Source of the DNA: Chara braunii
Taxonomy: Eukaryota; Streptophyta; Charophyceae; Charales; Characeae
DNA: 51,244 nucleotides
Assembly (NCBI GenBank): GCA_003427395.1
Contig: BFEA01000144.1
Span: 1,245,962-1,297,205 of the forward strand
Reading direction: 5' to 3'
Part shown: positions 21,380 to 32,210 of the stretch, piece by piece
Layout of the letters: each line of letters starts with the position of its first letter
How positions within the stretch are numbered: position 1 is the stretch's first letter
The notes under the pieces: model-generated
The model's input: the letters and a program-made list of their open reading frames with translations, nothing else
Databases searched by the model: none
What the model was told of the DNA's origin: nothing
Program-made: the position numbers and the translations under genes

Positions 21380-22054
21380 CAGAAGGATCAAAAGGATGAT
21401 ACAACTTAAAGATGTTCGAGCGGCCACTAGATTCCACAGTTTTATTTAGAAATTGGTTGAATATCTGATCGTTGTTGATAATCATGTGGATTAAAGAAGA
21501 TTGTAATCAATCCTCTTCCCTTTTGATTTGAACATTTTCCTATTTACTAAGCCACATGTCCCTTGTCTCAATCCAGTACGACTGCGAATATAGTTCAAGG
21601 ACCATTTGTTGTTTTGCTCTCTCAACCTTCCATTTAAGCTCGACTTCCTTGACCTTACGACTTTTCGCCAAAACAAGACTAAAAAATTCTAACATTTTGG
21701 TTGTTTTTATAATCCCTGCATCATACCATTCTTCTTGAGAATCATAGGAAGATGACCCTTCCCCCCACTCTGACCAGAACTCCTTAACCCATTCCTTAAC
21801 TCCCGGGTCATCCAAAACTTTTATCTGGATTCTGGGGAGGTCCCTAACCAATGCAAGGTTGCCCCCCAAGGCTCTGTCTAGTAGGACCGGTTTGTGATCC
21901 AACACCGGATCAGCGTGAATCTGAACATCTAAGACCTTTCCTACCAGGGTGTCCTTGACAAACCAATAGTCCAATCATTTCCAAACGACCGGGTGTTGGT
22001 TTGAGGAAGAGGTTGAAACCCAAAAGTATGTTTTCGAATCAGGGTAGATGGACG
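21380..22054 (-). pseudogene. LINE 2 endonuclease C-terminus and linker
   Basis: Minus-strand reading includes FTSIYPDSKTYFWVSTSS, then VVWK, a TGA stop, LDYWFVKDTLVGKV and PVLDHKPVLL (the catalytic DH region). The linker follows (VKEWVKEFWSEW, VKEVELKWKVERAKQQ). The frame is open from 21974 to 21540, then broken. Confidence 0.8.
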
Positions 22055-22269
22055 TAAAATATTTCAAAAATTCGTCCATACTTTCATTCAATCTTGAACA
22101 AATTGATGTAGTTGGAAGGAAAAACTCATATTTAGACGGAAACTTATCAAATAAAACTGAAAATTTTAGAATTGGACGAACATTGGAATGATAATTTATA
22201 AATATGAAGGATTTCTTTTTTTATGGAATATTTTTTCAACTTTCATTTTTCGTGGAAATTTTTTTGTTG
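22055..22269. mobile_element. Foldback MITE copy 2, truncated, inserted in LINE 2
   Basis: Matches the right 40% of MITE copy 1 (shared CTTGAACAAATTGATGTAGT, CATATTTAGACGG, ATTGGACGAACATTGGAAT). The left arm is missing. It separates the GD*N part of the endonuclease from the following YFWVSTSS part. Confidence 0.82.
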
Positions 22270-22800
22270 TTGAATCTTGTCAGTTTCCTTTCCCCTTCGA
22301 GGAGTCCAATGTGGGATCCTTCCGTGACATTTCAATCACCTTCAATTATTAAATCATTTACATATGGGAAAAAAAACTTTATTTGGGAAAAGAAGACTGC
22401 GCGTTCCCTGCGATCCACTGAAGCGTAGACCGACACGAAAATCGGTTCCTCTTTATCAATCATTATTTTAACCCAGGCGCATCTTCCCTTTGAATCATAG
22501 AAGGAGTCAAGGATTGTACAATTAAAATCTCAGTGGAAAAGAATTGATGTTCCCCCTTTAGATCAATCAGCAGGAGCCCACCACTGTTTACCACTCCACC
22601 ACCTTCCTAGTTCGTTAATCTTCTCTTCATTCAACTTGGTTTCCTGAAGAAGTACAACTTGCATTCTGTTCTGATCGAGCCAAGTTTTCAACCTGACTTT
22701 CTTCAATTTTTCATTCTTATCTCCAATGTCTCTGACATTCCACGACACACAACGGGTTCTACTGGGATGCATTGCCCACTATCCCTGGCCCAGGTTGGAT
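22270..22800 (-). pseudogene. LINE 2 endonuclease, N-terminal part
   Basis: Reads CVSWNVRDIGDKNEKLKK (opening SWNVRG-type motif), VVLLQETKLNEEKI (catalytic Glu), GRCAWVKI, FVSVYAS and LIIEGD, then a TGA where the family has GDFN. In-frame stops also follow WWAPAD and LFH. Confidence 0.85.
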
Positions 22801-23859
22801 CAGCTGGTATTGATGAGTCTCTGAATTTACAGTTTTTATCGGAAAGTATGAATCTCAGTCTCTCTTATAGACTTCCTTCATAAATGAGGAGTGAAGGTTT
22901 CTGCTACTCGTCAGCTCAATGTTGAGTTGCAAAAAAACTTCTCTAGAGATGTCATCCGTAATGTACAACATTTTCAGATCCTTTGCATTAGCTGATTTAA
23001 CCATGTCAGTAGACAACCAATAAAGGTCATAATCCACATCAGCTAAGGACGGAGCTTTCAGAGGACGTGCGTTGAAGCGGTAAATATACAACCACGACAG
23101 GCTAGCTGATCAATTTGGGAATGGACCCAACCTTTGCAAGCTATATTTTCCCCCAAGAGGCGAACTTTGTACCTACGATTGAGGTAATCTTGTACCAATT
23201 TAAGGGATGAGGCTACATCACTTAGGTCCCAAGCTGACAATCTTAAAGGACCTTGCTGATTAGCCAAGGTCAACCATTCTACGGACAAAGAGATTCTCTC
23301 AAAATGACAGGGCAAAAGAGGGTTCCAAAAGATATTCGAGCTCCGTGTTGTTCCCTTGAGATTGAGGGCAAGGGACTTGGTCCCGGCTAGGCCATGCCTG
23401 GCTGAGTTGAACACTGAGAGTGACGCATGCCTTAAGCCAGGAAAACCTCCTGCAGGATACCCCCTTCGAAGGAATAGACTAGCAACGATACTCTTGAAGC
23501 TTGGAATTGCTTGTTATTTCAGTCGAAGGATGGGGCTCTCTCTCGCCTACTGGACTTAGTCGGTGAGACTTGGAGTTTTCCTTCCTTGTCCACTGCCCTA
23601 TGTGCGGAGCTCTGGGAGAGGATGAGATCATGATTAAGATGTCTTGCTTGCCCTTGCGTATCAGATTACTCCCTCTCCCTCCCCCATTTCCTTTCCCCGA
23701 AGGAAGTGTTGAGGTGGAAGGGGTTACGTCCTGTCTCGCCGTTCGCTTCTCCGAAATATTTTGGGTGGGATTGCCCCCACGTGGATGACCCGAAGAGGCA
23801 ACACCTGTTACAGTAGTAGTCGGAGCGCCTTCTACCTGTGTAACAACTAGCGCCCCCAT
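22801..23859 (-). pseudogene. LINE 2 ORF1, C-terminal part
   Basis: Broken frames, including HFERISLSVEWLTLANQQGP then LRLSAWDLSDVASSLKLVQD, and a Pro/Thr/Ser-rich stretch at 23479-23859. No defined domain is seen. Placement between the zinc-knuckle region and the endonuclease identifies it as ORF1. Confidence 0.6.
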
Positions 23860-25158
23860 TCTCCCCCGGACATACCGTATGTCAGCGTGGGTCTGGGGAA
23901 AGATTTATGCAAGCCTCTACCCCTACCAAAAGGAGGGGGAGACATCATGGAGGTTGGGAGCGATGTGGACACGGTGCTTCCTAACCGCTGGGTTGTCCCT
24001 GATGCTCCTTGTGAAACAGATGTCATATTAGCATCCTCTTCCATTGCCCCCGATGGGTGGTGGGCTGCTCTTGCAAAAGGAGGAGGATGAAGTTCTTGTT
24101 GGCGAGGTGTCGGGTTCATGGCCCTTGTTCTCCCACCCATCGAGGAAATTGGAGGCGGATGTACCCCACTAACATCTTGAGGTGTCACTTGAATCAAATG
24201 CCCTGCCTTCCGCTACTCTGCATCCCATGATCCTGTTGCCTGTCCGGATTTTGCCCTACCTTGTGATGTCATTGGATCCCACTGCCCTGCATCTTAATGT
24301 TTTGCAGTATGCCCAGAGTCTACCCTAGGTTTCATTCTCGCCGCTCGATCAGAATACTGCCGTCTCGCTTCTTGCTTCTCTAGACAGTCTCTCGTGGAGA
24401 GGTCATACCAGCGACAGTGGCGACACCACGAAGTATTACTTTGTACCAAATACGTTGATAATATATCGAGACCGACTTTCAGAGTTAGTGCTGCTTTGAA
24501 GCGGGGTTCGAATTGCTTGTCGAGATTAACCAACTGAGGCATAGACTCGTCTTTTACGGGATCGTACTCCTTGATAATTGGACCAATAGCTTATTTTACC
24601 ATCGTGTTAATAAAGGACAAGGAGTAAGGGGGGAATCGAATTGTCGTAACCCAATAATTTTTCACCCTCTCACTGTCTCTTTCGACTTCCCACTCACTTT
24701 TTAGGAGCCATGATCTAATTATTACTTTGTACTTCTCTCTATCGAGGAAAAAGTTGATTTCGGGCTAACGATCCTCCATCAAACTTTTTGAATCTATAAA
24801 GCGGGGCATGTAGGAAATCATTGTGCGTCCTTCTACATGAGCGGACTCAACGGAGCCCCTGCCCAACGATTTCAATTTGGGGCTCAATCGGCCATCTTCC
24901 ACATTGCGAACAAAGGTTAACTGAAGTTTTTCTTTACTCCCTGGATTTTTTGTCTTTCCTCCAAAAATGAAGATCCAACGTATGGTCTTTGGGACATTGA
25001 ATCTGGATTTTATTAAAGTCATCATGAACAGTAGCATTTATACTGTCCTTTTCTGCGTCCATATTTAAATATTGGTCCAAATTCAGGTTGTTTCCTTGAA
25101 GGAAACATTCATGTAATAGAGTTTGGATCCGTTGTTCCTTTGGTGGATCCATCCCCAT
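23847..25158 (-). pseudogene. LINE 2 ORF1, N-terminal and zinc-knuckle part
   Basis: Starts at 25158 (MGMDPPKEQRIQTLLHECFL). Near 24380-24430 it reads WCRHCRWYDLSTRDC, with the spacing of a CX2CX4HX4C zinc knuckle but Leu at the His position. ORF1 proteins of this type bind the element RNA. The middle is broken by stops. Confidence 0.72.
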
Positions 25159-25170
25159 CGACTGGTCCGA

Positions 25171-26090
25171 ACCCTACGGTTCTTCATTTTCCTCCATTTG
25201 ATTTAGCGAGAGAAACAAAAAGTAGGAGAAGTGTGGGAGGGGTGTAGAGAATGGGGACGCACTCCTATCTGATAGCAACGGATATGTACGCGAGGATGTA
25301 CCAACTCTACCAATGCGACCACTATCACAGGTGAGGGCTTGAAAGGATCTCTTATCTAAAACCTTCATTTTCCTCCCTCCAATTGCGTGTGAAATCATAA
25401 AATTAAGCAAAGTGACGAAGGGATGTGGAGAGAAGAAATTACTCTTGTCCGATATCAACTAATATTAACGTGGGAGTGTATCAGTATTGCTAACCCTACC
25501 TCTCCAAGAGCTGGGTGCTTAAAAGAAGCTCGGGCCCACTCTGGACTAGGCGGATAACATTAGCGCATAACAATTATGGTGACCTTTATAGCCATGGTCT
25601 TGGTTCAGGATACTTAGTCTGGAGACAGGGCGAAATCACTTTCCATGTCTACGGTAATTCTTAAAGAGTCTATGTGAGACATAGCCCCGGTACACTACGC
25701 ATGACGCTCCAATTCTAGCAGCAAATAGAGTACTCGAAGAGAAGGATGTTCCCCTGTGCACCATGGCTATGGCGGTTTAGGATTTAACTACTCACTCTAA
25801 CCCAGTAACTTGCGTTAATGCAGGCATACACGACACCGCTGAAAACACATTCCAGTTAATTTGCGATTTTACGTGATAGTGTGAGTATGGACGTCGGTCC
25901 ATTAGTCTCGACATGCACAAAAGATAAAAATCATGGCAGAGTATCTTTCCATGTTTTAGCGGAAGCTTCACTGTCGTTTTGCACATTTCGAGAGTAGTGA
26001 AGCGAGACCCTATGCCCTCAGTTGGTACATCCATAAACTGCTTAAGAACATACCCAAGGTTTTTTTTTTTTTTTTTTCCCCTTGCCAGTA
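25171..26090. other. Possible LINE 2 5' flank and unassigned sequence
   Basis: Lies just upstream of LINE 2 ORF1. TCTCACGTATCCG-like and ATCTCTTATCTAAAACC segments recur loosely near 25260-25460 (paired ATGTACGCGAGGATGTACCA and ATTAACGTGGGAGTGTATCA), suggesting a degenerate 5' UTR repeat. 25852-25890 resembles the 11.3-kb palindrome. No gene recognised. Confidence 0.4.
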
Positions 26091-26094
26091 CTTG

Positions 26095-26201
26095 ATCGAG
26101 GTCGGGAGCGAGATCCCACTACCGATGTATGTCGAGTAGTGTTTAAGGTGTGTGACTATTAGGCATCGTAGATTTGGATTTGGCAGGAAATCAACGGTAG
26201 C
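26095..26201 (-). repeat. Repeat segment interrupted by TIR element, left half
   Basis: In reverse complement it matches 44090-44177: TTTCCTGCCAAATCC, GATGCCT, CACACACCTTAAACACTACT, GGTAGTGGGATCTCGCTCC. The right half resumes at 27159 after the inserted TIR element. Confidence 0.8.
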
Positions 26202-27158
26202 AACATAGGATTCGTGAAAACCTAACAAAATAAATTGTTAGGTTTGCACGAAATTTATTCAAGATTATGATAATACGTTTTTCAGGTCTCCTCCAGGAAC
26301 AAAATTATACGTGAAGTGAAACATCCGCAAAAAAAAAAACAGAAAATTATTTTTTCTGAACAACTGGAGGGGGCGAGAAAAAAAACGTTTTTTTTTATAG
26401 AAAATCATGACCTTGTGAAGCACCGTAGGTTCAAGAACTGAAATATCATGGTTTTTTGTTATCCAATTTTGTTTTGTTTATAGTCCCATAAGATGTGTAG
26501 CACGATGAATTTATTCGGGGGGGTTTCGAATGCGCAAACAAATTCTCCTGTTCGTGAATACGTTCGCTTCAACATGGTTTCCCATACATGGGCGAATATA
26601 TTATTTTTTATTGTTTGTTTTAATTTTTTTCCCTATATTTTTATTTTATATTTGTGTTTGGCTAAGAATTTTAAGGTGTCTCCGAGGCAAAAGTTGTTTG
26701 TATTCTTATTTTAATTGACATATATTTTTTTATAAAGTTTTTATTGTTAAGTTCAAAAGTGATTTATAGTCCTATAAATTATTTTGTGCAGAGCTTGGCT
26801 TTTACCTAACTGCGGAAACTCACTTATAGTCCTATAAATGAGTATTCACCAAAACACGTTTTTTTTTATATCTTTCAAGTTTGCCTTGTCATCCTTAAAA
26901 ATTACCCTGTTTGAACTCAGTTTTTTTGCCAATCTACTGAGAATGACTTATAGTCATATAAAAGCATTTTGCAATGAAGGGTTTTCTTGCACATCTTGAG
27001 GAACGCTCGACTTTTCATCTGATTTTTTGCATCCTTTATCGCAAAACGATTAAAAACGTCCTCTTTTGTGTAAAAAATAACAGTTTAACTTTTACTTTTT
27101 CATTCTATAAGAAATGTTAGGTTTTCTCCGATTGTGAGGTTTTCACGAATCCCCTGTT
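26202..27158. mobile_element. TIR element, 957 bp, non-autonomous
   Basis: Terminal inverted repeats: left AACATAGGATTCGTGAAAAC, right (reverse complement) AAACAGGGGATTCGTGAAAA, each followed by a second AACCTAAC inside. A candidate 4-bp target duplication TAGC lies at 26198-26201 and 27159-27162. The interior is AT-rich with no coding domain. It holds four copies of the palindrome-like TTATAGTCCTATAA motif. The host repeat is uninterrupted at 44.07-44.18 kb. Confidence 0.75.
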
Positions 27159-27185
27159 TAGCCTGTTTTTGTGAATCAAACCCAG
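27159..27185 (-). repeat. Repeat segment interrupted by TIR element, right half
   Basis: TAGCCTGTTTTTGTGAATCA is the reverse complement of sequence at 44069-44088 (ATTCACAAAAACAGGCT). It continues the segment broken at 26201. Confidence 0.75.
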
Positions 27186-27194
27186 GAAAATGAT

Positions 27195-27195
<1 letters not shown>

Positions 27196-27223
<28 letters not shown>
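27196..27223. repeat. Poly(T) run
   Basis: 28 consecutive T. It could be a minus-strand retroposon tail, but no element is recognised next to it. Confidence 0.9.
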
Positions 27224-27226
<3 letters not shown>

Positions 27227-27254
27227 CATTGGCTTCTATCTATTTGTGGGGAGT

Positions 27255-27680
27255 GGCACATGTTGGGAACAGGGTCCAAGTCCCTTATAATCACAATTAG
27301 GGTCGGGGTCCCCACAGCCTGCCCGGAAGGGATATATCAAGAGTATCTGAAACTTAGAGCATGACTAACTATGGTAACCACTAAGATTTCCTTTCCACTA
27401 AAACTTAGCGCATAGCTTTGATATGGAAACCACTAAGATTTTATTTTTTGCCCCTGTTGGAGCAGGGTCTATTCTCCTCTGAGTAATACTGGTCGATGAT
27501 CAAAAGAATCTGTTGGAAACCGGGTCCAGCGTCCCAAAAGAATTAGCTGAGACTCGGGCTCAGCTTCCCATAAATGAAATGACCAACTCGGTTGGGAACA
27601 GACCCATCGTCCTTAACGTTCCTTACTGAAATAACCAAATAATCAAATTTGCTGAGAAACAGACCCAGCGTCCTTTATTG
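27255..27680. repeat. Degenerate tandem motif array
   Basis: Five loose copies of TTGGGAACAGGGTCCAGCGT-like sequence (near 27261, 27510, 27545, 27592, 27650). A related GGGATGTTGGGCCCGGTTCC lies near 11138, at the 3' end of LINE 1. The unit is not sharply defined. Confidence 0.5.
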
Positions 27681-27770
27681 CAGTAGAGCAGTAGATTAAC
27701 TACTCAAAAGGGATGGCAGGGTTTGAGTTATCCAAAACAACTCTGAGTTGGAAAGCACGGCGGCTTAATT

Positions 27771-28294
27771 CAACAAAAAAAATTTCCAGAATTAAATAAT
27801 CATTCTATAGTAAAATTACATTATAAATTTTAAATTTTCATTCTATTTTAAAAAAAATGTCCTTCAAATTTTAAATTTTTTCGTCTTACTTGGAAACTTT
27901 CCTTCCAAGAATGGGGTATCCCTTCTTATTTGAACTACATGCTAGATATGGAATGAAAGTATGGATGAGTTCATGAAATATTTTAATTGGAATGTCATTC
28001 TAAGTAAGGATTTTCAGTCATAAATATGTTAATCCAATCTAAATAAGAAGATATTTGTTGTAGTAGAATGAAATTTAAATTAGAACATTTCATAAATTTA
28101 TCCAGACTTTCATTCCATCTTGAACAAATAGATGTAGTTGGAAGGGAAAACTCATATTTAGACGGGAACTTATCAAATAAAACTGAAAATCTTAGAATTG
28201 GACGAACATTGGAATGATAATGTATAAATATTAAGGTTTTTTTTTTTAATGGATTTTTTTTTAACTTTCATTTCTCGTGGGAACTTTTCTGTTG
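27771..28294. mobile_element. Foldback MITE copy 3 (524 bp)
   Basis: Full-length partner of copy 1, starting CAACAAAAAAAATTTCC and ending GGGAACTTTTCTGTTG. It lies directly downstream of the 3' end of LINE 3. The arms pair across a centre near 28030. Noncoding and AT-rich. Confidence 0.85.
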
Positions 28295-28831
28295 TTCCAC
28301 TCGATAGTAGCTGGCCCAATGGAGGCAAGTAACGGACGGAGAATCTGAAGGGAAATTAGCACGAAAAGAAAGTTAATAAAGGGGAATTATATATGGGGAT
28401 CCTTGACCCTCTCAACCTCCCGGCTGTCAGAAATTCATATTACCCTAGATCCGTGGATGAAGAATCCCAAAGCAACTCTGAGTAAAATAATTTCTCTTTT
28501 CTGTGATACCTGCCCACTTATAGCAGGTGGACCATTTCTTACAGAAAGTCTGTGTAGCTGCTTCTTTGAGAGGATGGGACCGCCTGATGCGAGTCCAGTC
28601 TGCCATGATGTCGTTCCTCGGGGTTTGTCTGAAGCTGCAGAGACGCTCCGAGAGTTGGTGTTTCTCGTTGAGAAATCTTCTGTCTCTTCTGGCTATCCAT
28701 ATCTCCCAGAAAGCGCTCAACCTGAAATTGAGCGTCACGACTTTAGCATATTTAGATATTGAGTCATTGTTTGTTTTCCCAGTAATAAAGAATTTTTTGT
28801 CCCAGTACTTTCTCACCACACACTCCCACCA

Positions 28832-29219
28832 CAGATGTAGCCAATCCTTCAGACAAGGGTGTGGGCATACGTCGCAGATGTAGCCAATCCTTCAGACAAG
28901 GGTGCCCGCATACGTCGCATATGCCCCAAAACCCCTGGCTATCACACACTCCCACCACAGATGTAGCCAATCCTTCAGACAAGGGTGTGGGCATANNNNN
29001 NNNNNNNNNNNNNNNNNNNNNNNNNNNNNNNNNNNNNNNNNNNNNNNNNNNNNNNNNNNNNNNNNNNNNNNNNNNNNNNNNNNNNNNNNNNNNNNNNNNN
29101 NNNNNNNNNNNNNNNNNNNNGGTGCCCGCATACGTCGCATATGCCCCAAAACCCCTGGCTATCACACACTCCCACCACAGATGTAGCCAATCCTTCAGAC
29201 AAGGGTGTGGGCATATGTC
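28832..29219. repeat. Tandem repeats of zf-RVT-coding DNA around the gap
   Basis: CAGATGTAGCCAATCCTTCA occurs at about 28832, 28875 and 28958 and again after the gap near 29178. Spacings are about 43 and 83 bp. The 83-bp unit also contains TACGTCGCATATGCCCCAAA and ACCCCTGGCTATCACACACT. As 83 is not a multiple of three, the repeats shift the coding frame. Confidence 0.88.
28996..29120. other. Assembly gap (125 N)
   Basis: A run of N inside the tandem repeat. The same sequence occurs on both sides, so the gap is probably an unresolved number of repeat units. Confidence 0.99.
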
Positions 29220-29804
29220 GCAGAGAGTAGAAATATCCATATTTTTTTCTGCACACCATAGGGTGGTAGGTGTGCAGGCATGTAGATGCAGTCACTGCAG
29301 ACCTCCTAACTTTGTTTCTAATGAGGATAAAATAATCTGAATGAAGAACAGTAGTCACTTCGATAACAATGTATGAAGTTGTAAGGAGGATGCTGTCTTC
29401 TGCCAGCTCACCGTGACTCCTGCTTGAAGGCTCTGTGGATTCGATTGTAATCTGTATCCCACTTGGGAGGTGTACTCTGATAATGGTATTCTTTTGGGAG
29501 TGTCGTCCGGATCCGAGAGAATCTAGTCGAGCTTTGTGGTGTCAATTTCTGGGTCCCTGCAGGGAGTCGTTTGTATGACCACTTGAAATCGTGTCTTGCC
29601 AGTCGAGTCTAGGCACTTTTTCTGTCGTATCCTAACCTCCTTCATGCCTTCCAATCCCAGATTCCTGGGTTCCCCACATTGAACCAGGGATTTGTCCCTC
29701 ATCGCCCATATTATTACTCAACTGTCCTATTTTCGTTGACCTTTTCCACCCGGAAGAAGGAATTGGGTGTGTCTGGGTCCTTCAACCACGGTTGTTCTCT
29801 GTAT

Positions 29805-30655
29805 TTAGAGCTTTGTTGGGATAAAATGGCCACCGATTTCGCCTGGGATGGCTGTGACGATCTCAGATAAGTGGGACTCTATGTGATGCAGACCTGCCAG
29901 GGCCGTTCTGATTTCCGCTCCCGTTTTCCATTTGTTATTGTCCTCCTTCCAGATATATCGTATGAGCCAGATCCCTCGCTGCATCCACTTTAGACCAAAA
30001 TTTCCGGGGAGTTTGGCCACTTAGAATGGAAGCCCACACTGTCTCCTGATCAGTGGATTTTCGAAAAGACAGGTGTTAAGATTAAGTCTCTGGTCGTGGT
30101 TTCTTCTGTTGTGTAGGGCAACATTTTCCCCCATTCCTTCAAAATTTCGTTCCACGCGCCAGACATCGGGCGAGTTGTGAAGGGTCGCATTAGCATTGCG
30201 CGCCATACCGCTTGGGGATTATCGAAGCCCCATTCTTCGTCCAGTAAATGTTGGGTTAGGACTATCCACGGTTGTTGCTCTGTGCATGTGAGGGCTCTCA
30301 CTGACCATTTTGCCAGGAGTTTGCGGTTCTGCGTGTCAGGGTCTAGGATTCCGAAGCTCCCATATTTATTTTTTTTCGTTATCCTTGTCCAACTAACTTT
30401 ACTGAGCGTTGATTGAGCTCTCGAGTCTCCTTTCCAAAGCAGGCGTGTAAGAAGCCTACGGATATTTGAGTTGGAGGAGGGGGCTAACGTTCTGATTGAC
30501 AGGATGAACCATATTTTAGCTAAAACAAAGGAGTTAATTACCATTGCTCTCCCGAACAGGGAAATAAAACGTGTTTTAGACCATGCGGAGCAAGCATCTC
30601 TAATCTTGTTCTCAATGATAGAATCCTGTACTGTTGAGCAGTCTCTGAATGACAC
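29805..30655 (-). pseudogene. LINE 3 post-RT region
   Basis: The frame 30655-30050 is open: CSAWSKTRFISLFGRAMVIN, then SFVLAKIWFILSIRTL, SFGILDPDTQNRKLLAKW and WSVRALTCTEQQPWIVLTQH. It resumes in another frame with IWLIRYIWKEDNNKWKTG. Parallel to LINE 1 9318-9850. Confidence 0.85.
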
Positions 30656-30754
30656 CTGAATACCAAGGTAGCGCTAGGAGTCTGCTCTCGTTTTGACAGG
30701 GATACCCATGTCGAAAGTCAGAGGTTGCCCTTGAGGAGTCAAGGCCACTGATTT

Positions 30755-31574
30755 TTGTCACGTGGCTTCGTAAGTACTTAGACACTGTTCTAGCGCAGCA
30801 AGTGATAGTGTAGAGTTTTCAGAAATCGCAGAAAAATCATATGTAAGGGCCGACACCTTGATCATGATAGAGTAAGATGCGAAAACTTGGAGCCCTTCGC
30901 AGTCAGGATGATGGCGCACCATATTCAGTAGTACTTCCAACTGAATGACAAATAGAGTCGGGGCTAGGGGACATCCTGGTCGGAGTGAGTGGGTTACTTG
31001 GAAAGAGGATGATGTGTGTCCGTTGACCAGTACCCTCCCGGAAGAGGCATCGTATAGTGCCTTGACAAAGCACCTAAAGTTATGCCCAAAGCCTAACCTT
31101 TCAAGGGTGGCTTGGACAAAGTGCCAATTGACTCTATGATAAGCTTTCTGGAAATCGATCAGGATGACCGCTTTATTGAGGTTATGAATATTAATCCAGT
31201 CGATTGATTGTGATATAGTCTAGGACTTGTCTACCCGGGACAAAACCGGATTGATCCGGCTGAACTAACTTATTGAGAAGATGGGTGAGGCGGCAGGCTA
31301 GGGTCTTAGCGAGGATCTTTCCGTGAACGTTGAGGAGGGAGATAGGCCGGTAGTTTCTCACGTTTGATTTGTCACTCATTTTGTATAGGAGGGTGATAAT
31401 ACCTTCAGTCGTCTTAGGGCCGAGGGGATGGTTGCTCAGAATAGAGTTGAAAACTCTAAGTAAATCTGGGGCAATGAGAGACCAAAATCGCAGATAGAAT
31501 TCCACAGGCAATCCGTTAGGCCCAGGGCATTTGCCTTTGGCCATACTGCTGATTGCCGTAGTGAGTTTTGACAT
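30755..31574 (-). pseudogene. LINE 3 reverse transcriptase
   Basis: Reads MAKGKCPGPNGLPVEFYL, NVRNYRPISLLNVHGKILAK and DQSGFVPGRQVLD, then breaks near 31195. Motif A (VILIDFQKAYHRVNW) is readable near 31135-31180. Motif C reads SALTYDFSAI near 30820-30850, with Tyr in place of the first catalytic Asp of the usual xADD. The RT is therefore inactive even apart from the frame breaks. Confidence 0.86.
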
Positions 31575-31679
31575 TGTAATGGGTTCGTCTAAAACTTGAC
31601 ATTCTTCAATAGTGAGAGTCTTGCGTGTGGAACCCCATAGGAGACCTTCTAGTTGGGGATTTATTATGGGTTTCGTTGC

Positions 31680-32210
31680 TCATTTCTCGGTAGTGAGGAG
31701 TTGTTCGTAGAATAGTTTGACATATTTACACATCTGAATTGAGTTGTTTGCGGAGGGTTGGGTGGGGTCGTTGGGATGACTGAGTTGTGTGATAATGGTG
31801 TTGTTCTTTTGTCGGTGAATTGCTGCATTGATGTTCTTATTCAACTTATCTGTATGGAGTATCTTGTCTATCACTTTGTTCTTTTCCCATAGACTGTGGT
31901 TACCAATTTGCAGGTTACGCCATTCTTGCATAATTCTGGATCTCTTACGTTGTCTAGACGTTTCTGAGAAGAAGTATTCTGGCGGTCTGCTGTCTAATTC
32001 TTCCACTTTTCTTCTCAACTGAATTTCTGCATATTTCCTGTTAAAAGCTTTAACGGGGGAGATCAGATTGAGTTGGTTAGACAACAAGGTTAAACCTTTG
32101 TTCAGCCATAGACCATTCTCTGCAAAAAGTGGGAAACTGGCTCTCCATTCCTCCCATGATTGTCAAACCCAGTCGAAAATACCGGGGTCATCAAGCACAT
32201 GCAGGCTTAG
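31680..32210 (-). pseudogene. LINE 3 linker between endonuclease and RT
   Basis: LSNQLNLISPVKAFNRKYAE and QEWRNLQIGNHSLWEKNKVI parallel LINE 1 (SNQLSLISRVKVVNRKF, LWLKYRQIDRILYTNRLNN). Open from 32087 to 31680. Confidence 0.78.

Larger units (their letters stand above)
17420..25170 (-). mobile_element. LINE 2: near full-length plant L1-like element, decayed
   Basis: On the minus strand, from 25158 down: ORF1 with a zinc-knuckle-like motif, endonuclease, linker, RT, post-RT region, zf-RVT and C-terminus. Two copies of a foldback MITE interrupt it (20856-21379 and about 22055-22269). Its RT motif C still reads LADD, but stops and frameshifts are spread throughout. It belongs to a different subfamily from LINEs 1 and 3, judging by the divergence of ORF1 and RT. 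Confidence 0.88.
28440..29900 (-). pseudogene. LINE 3 C-terminus with repeated zf-RVT segment
   Basis: The zf-RVT motif reads CDICPHPCLKDWLHLWWECV. The same DNA segment recurs on both sides of a 125-base gap. The C-terminal tail (AFWEIWIARRDRRFLNEKHQ, then HPLKEAATQTFCKKWSTCYKW) is open from 28819 to 28445 and resembles the LINE 1 tail (IVRRDRRFLATVDSLP, HKKWTSPFSW). Confidence 0.78.

Noticed and set aside
28832-29219. Possible CRISPR-like array because of regular repeats
   Set aside because: Repeats are coding DNA of a LINE, have unequal spacing, and the context is eukaryotic.
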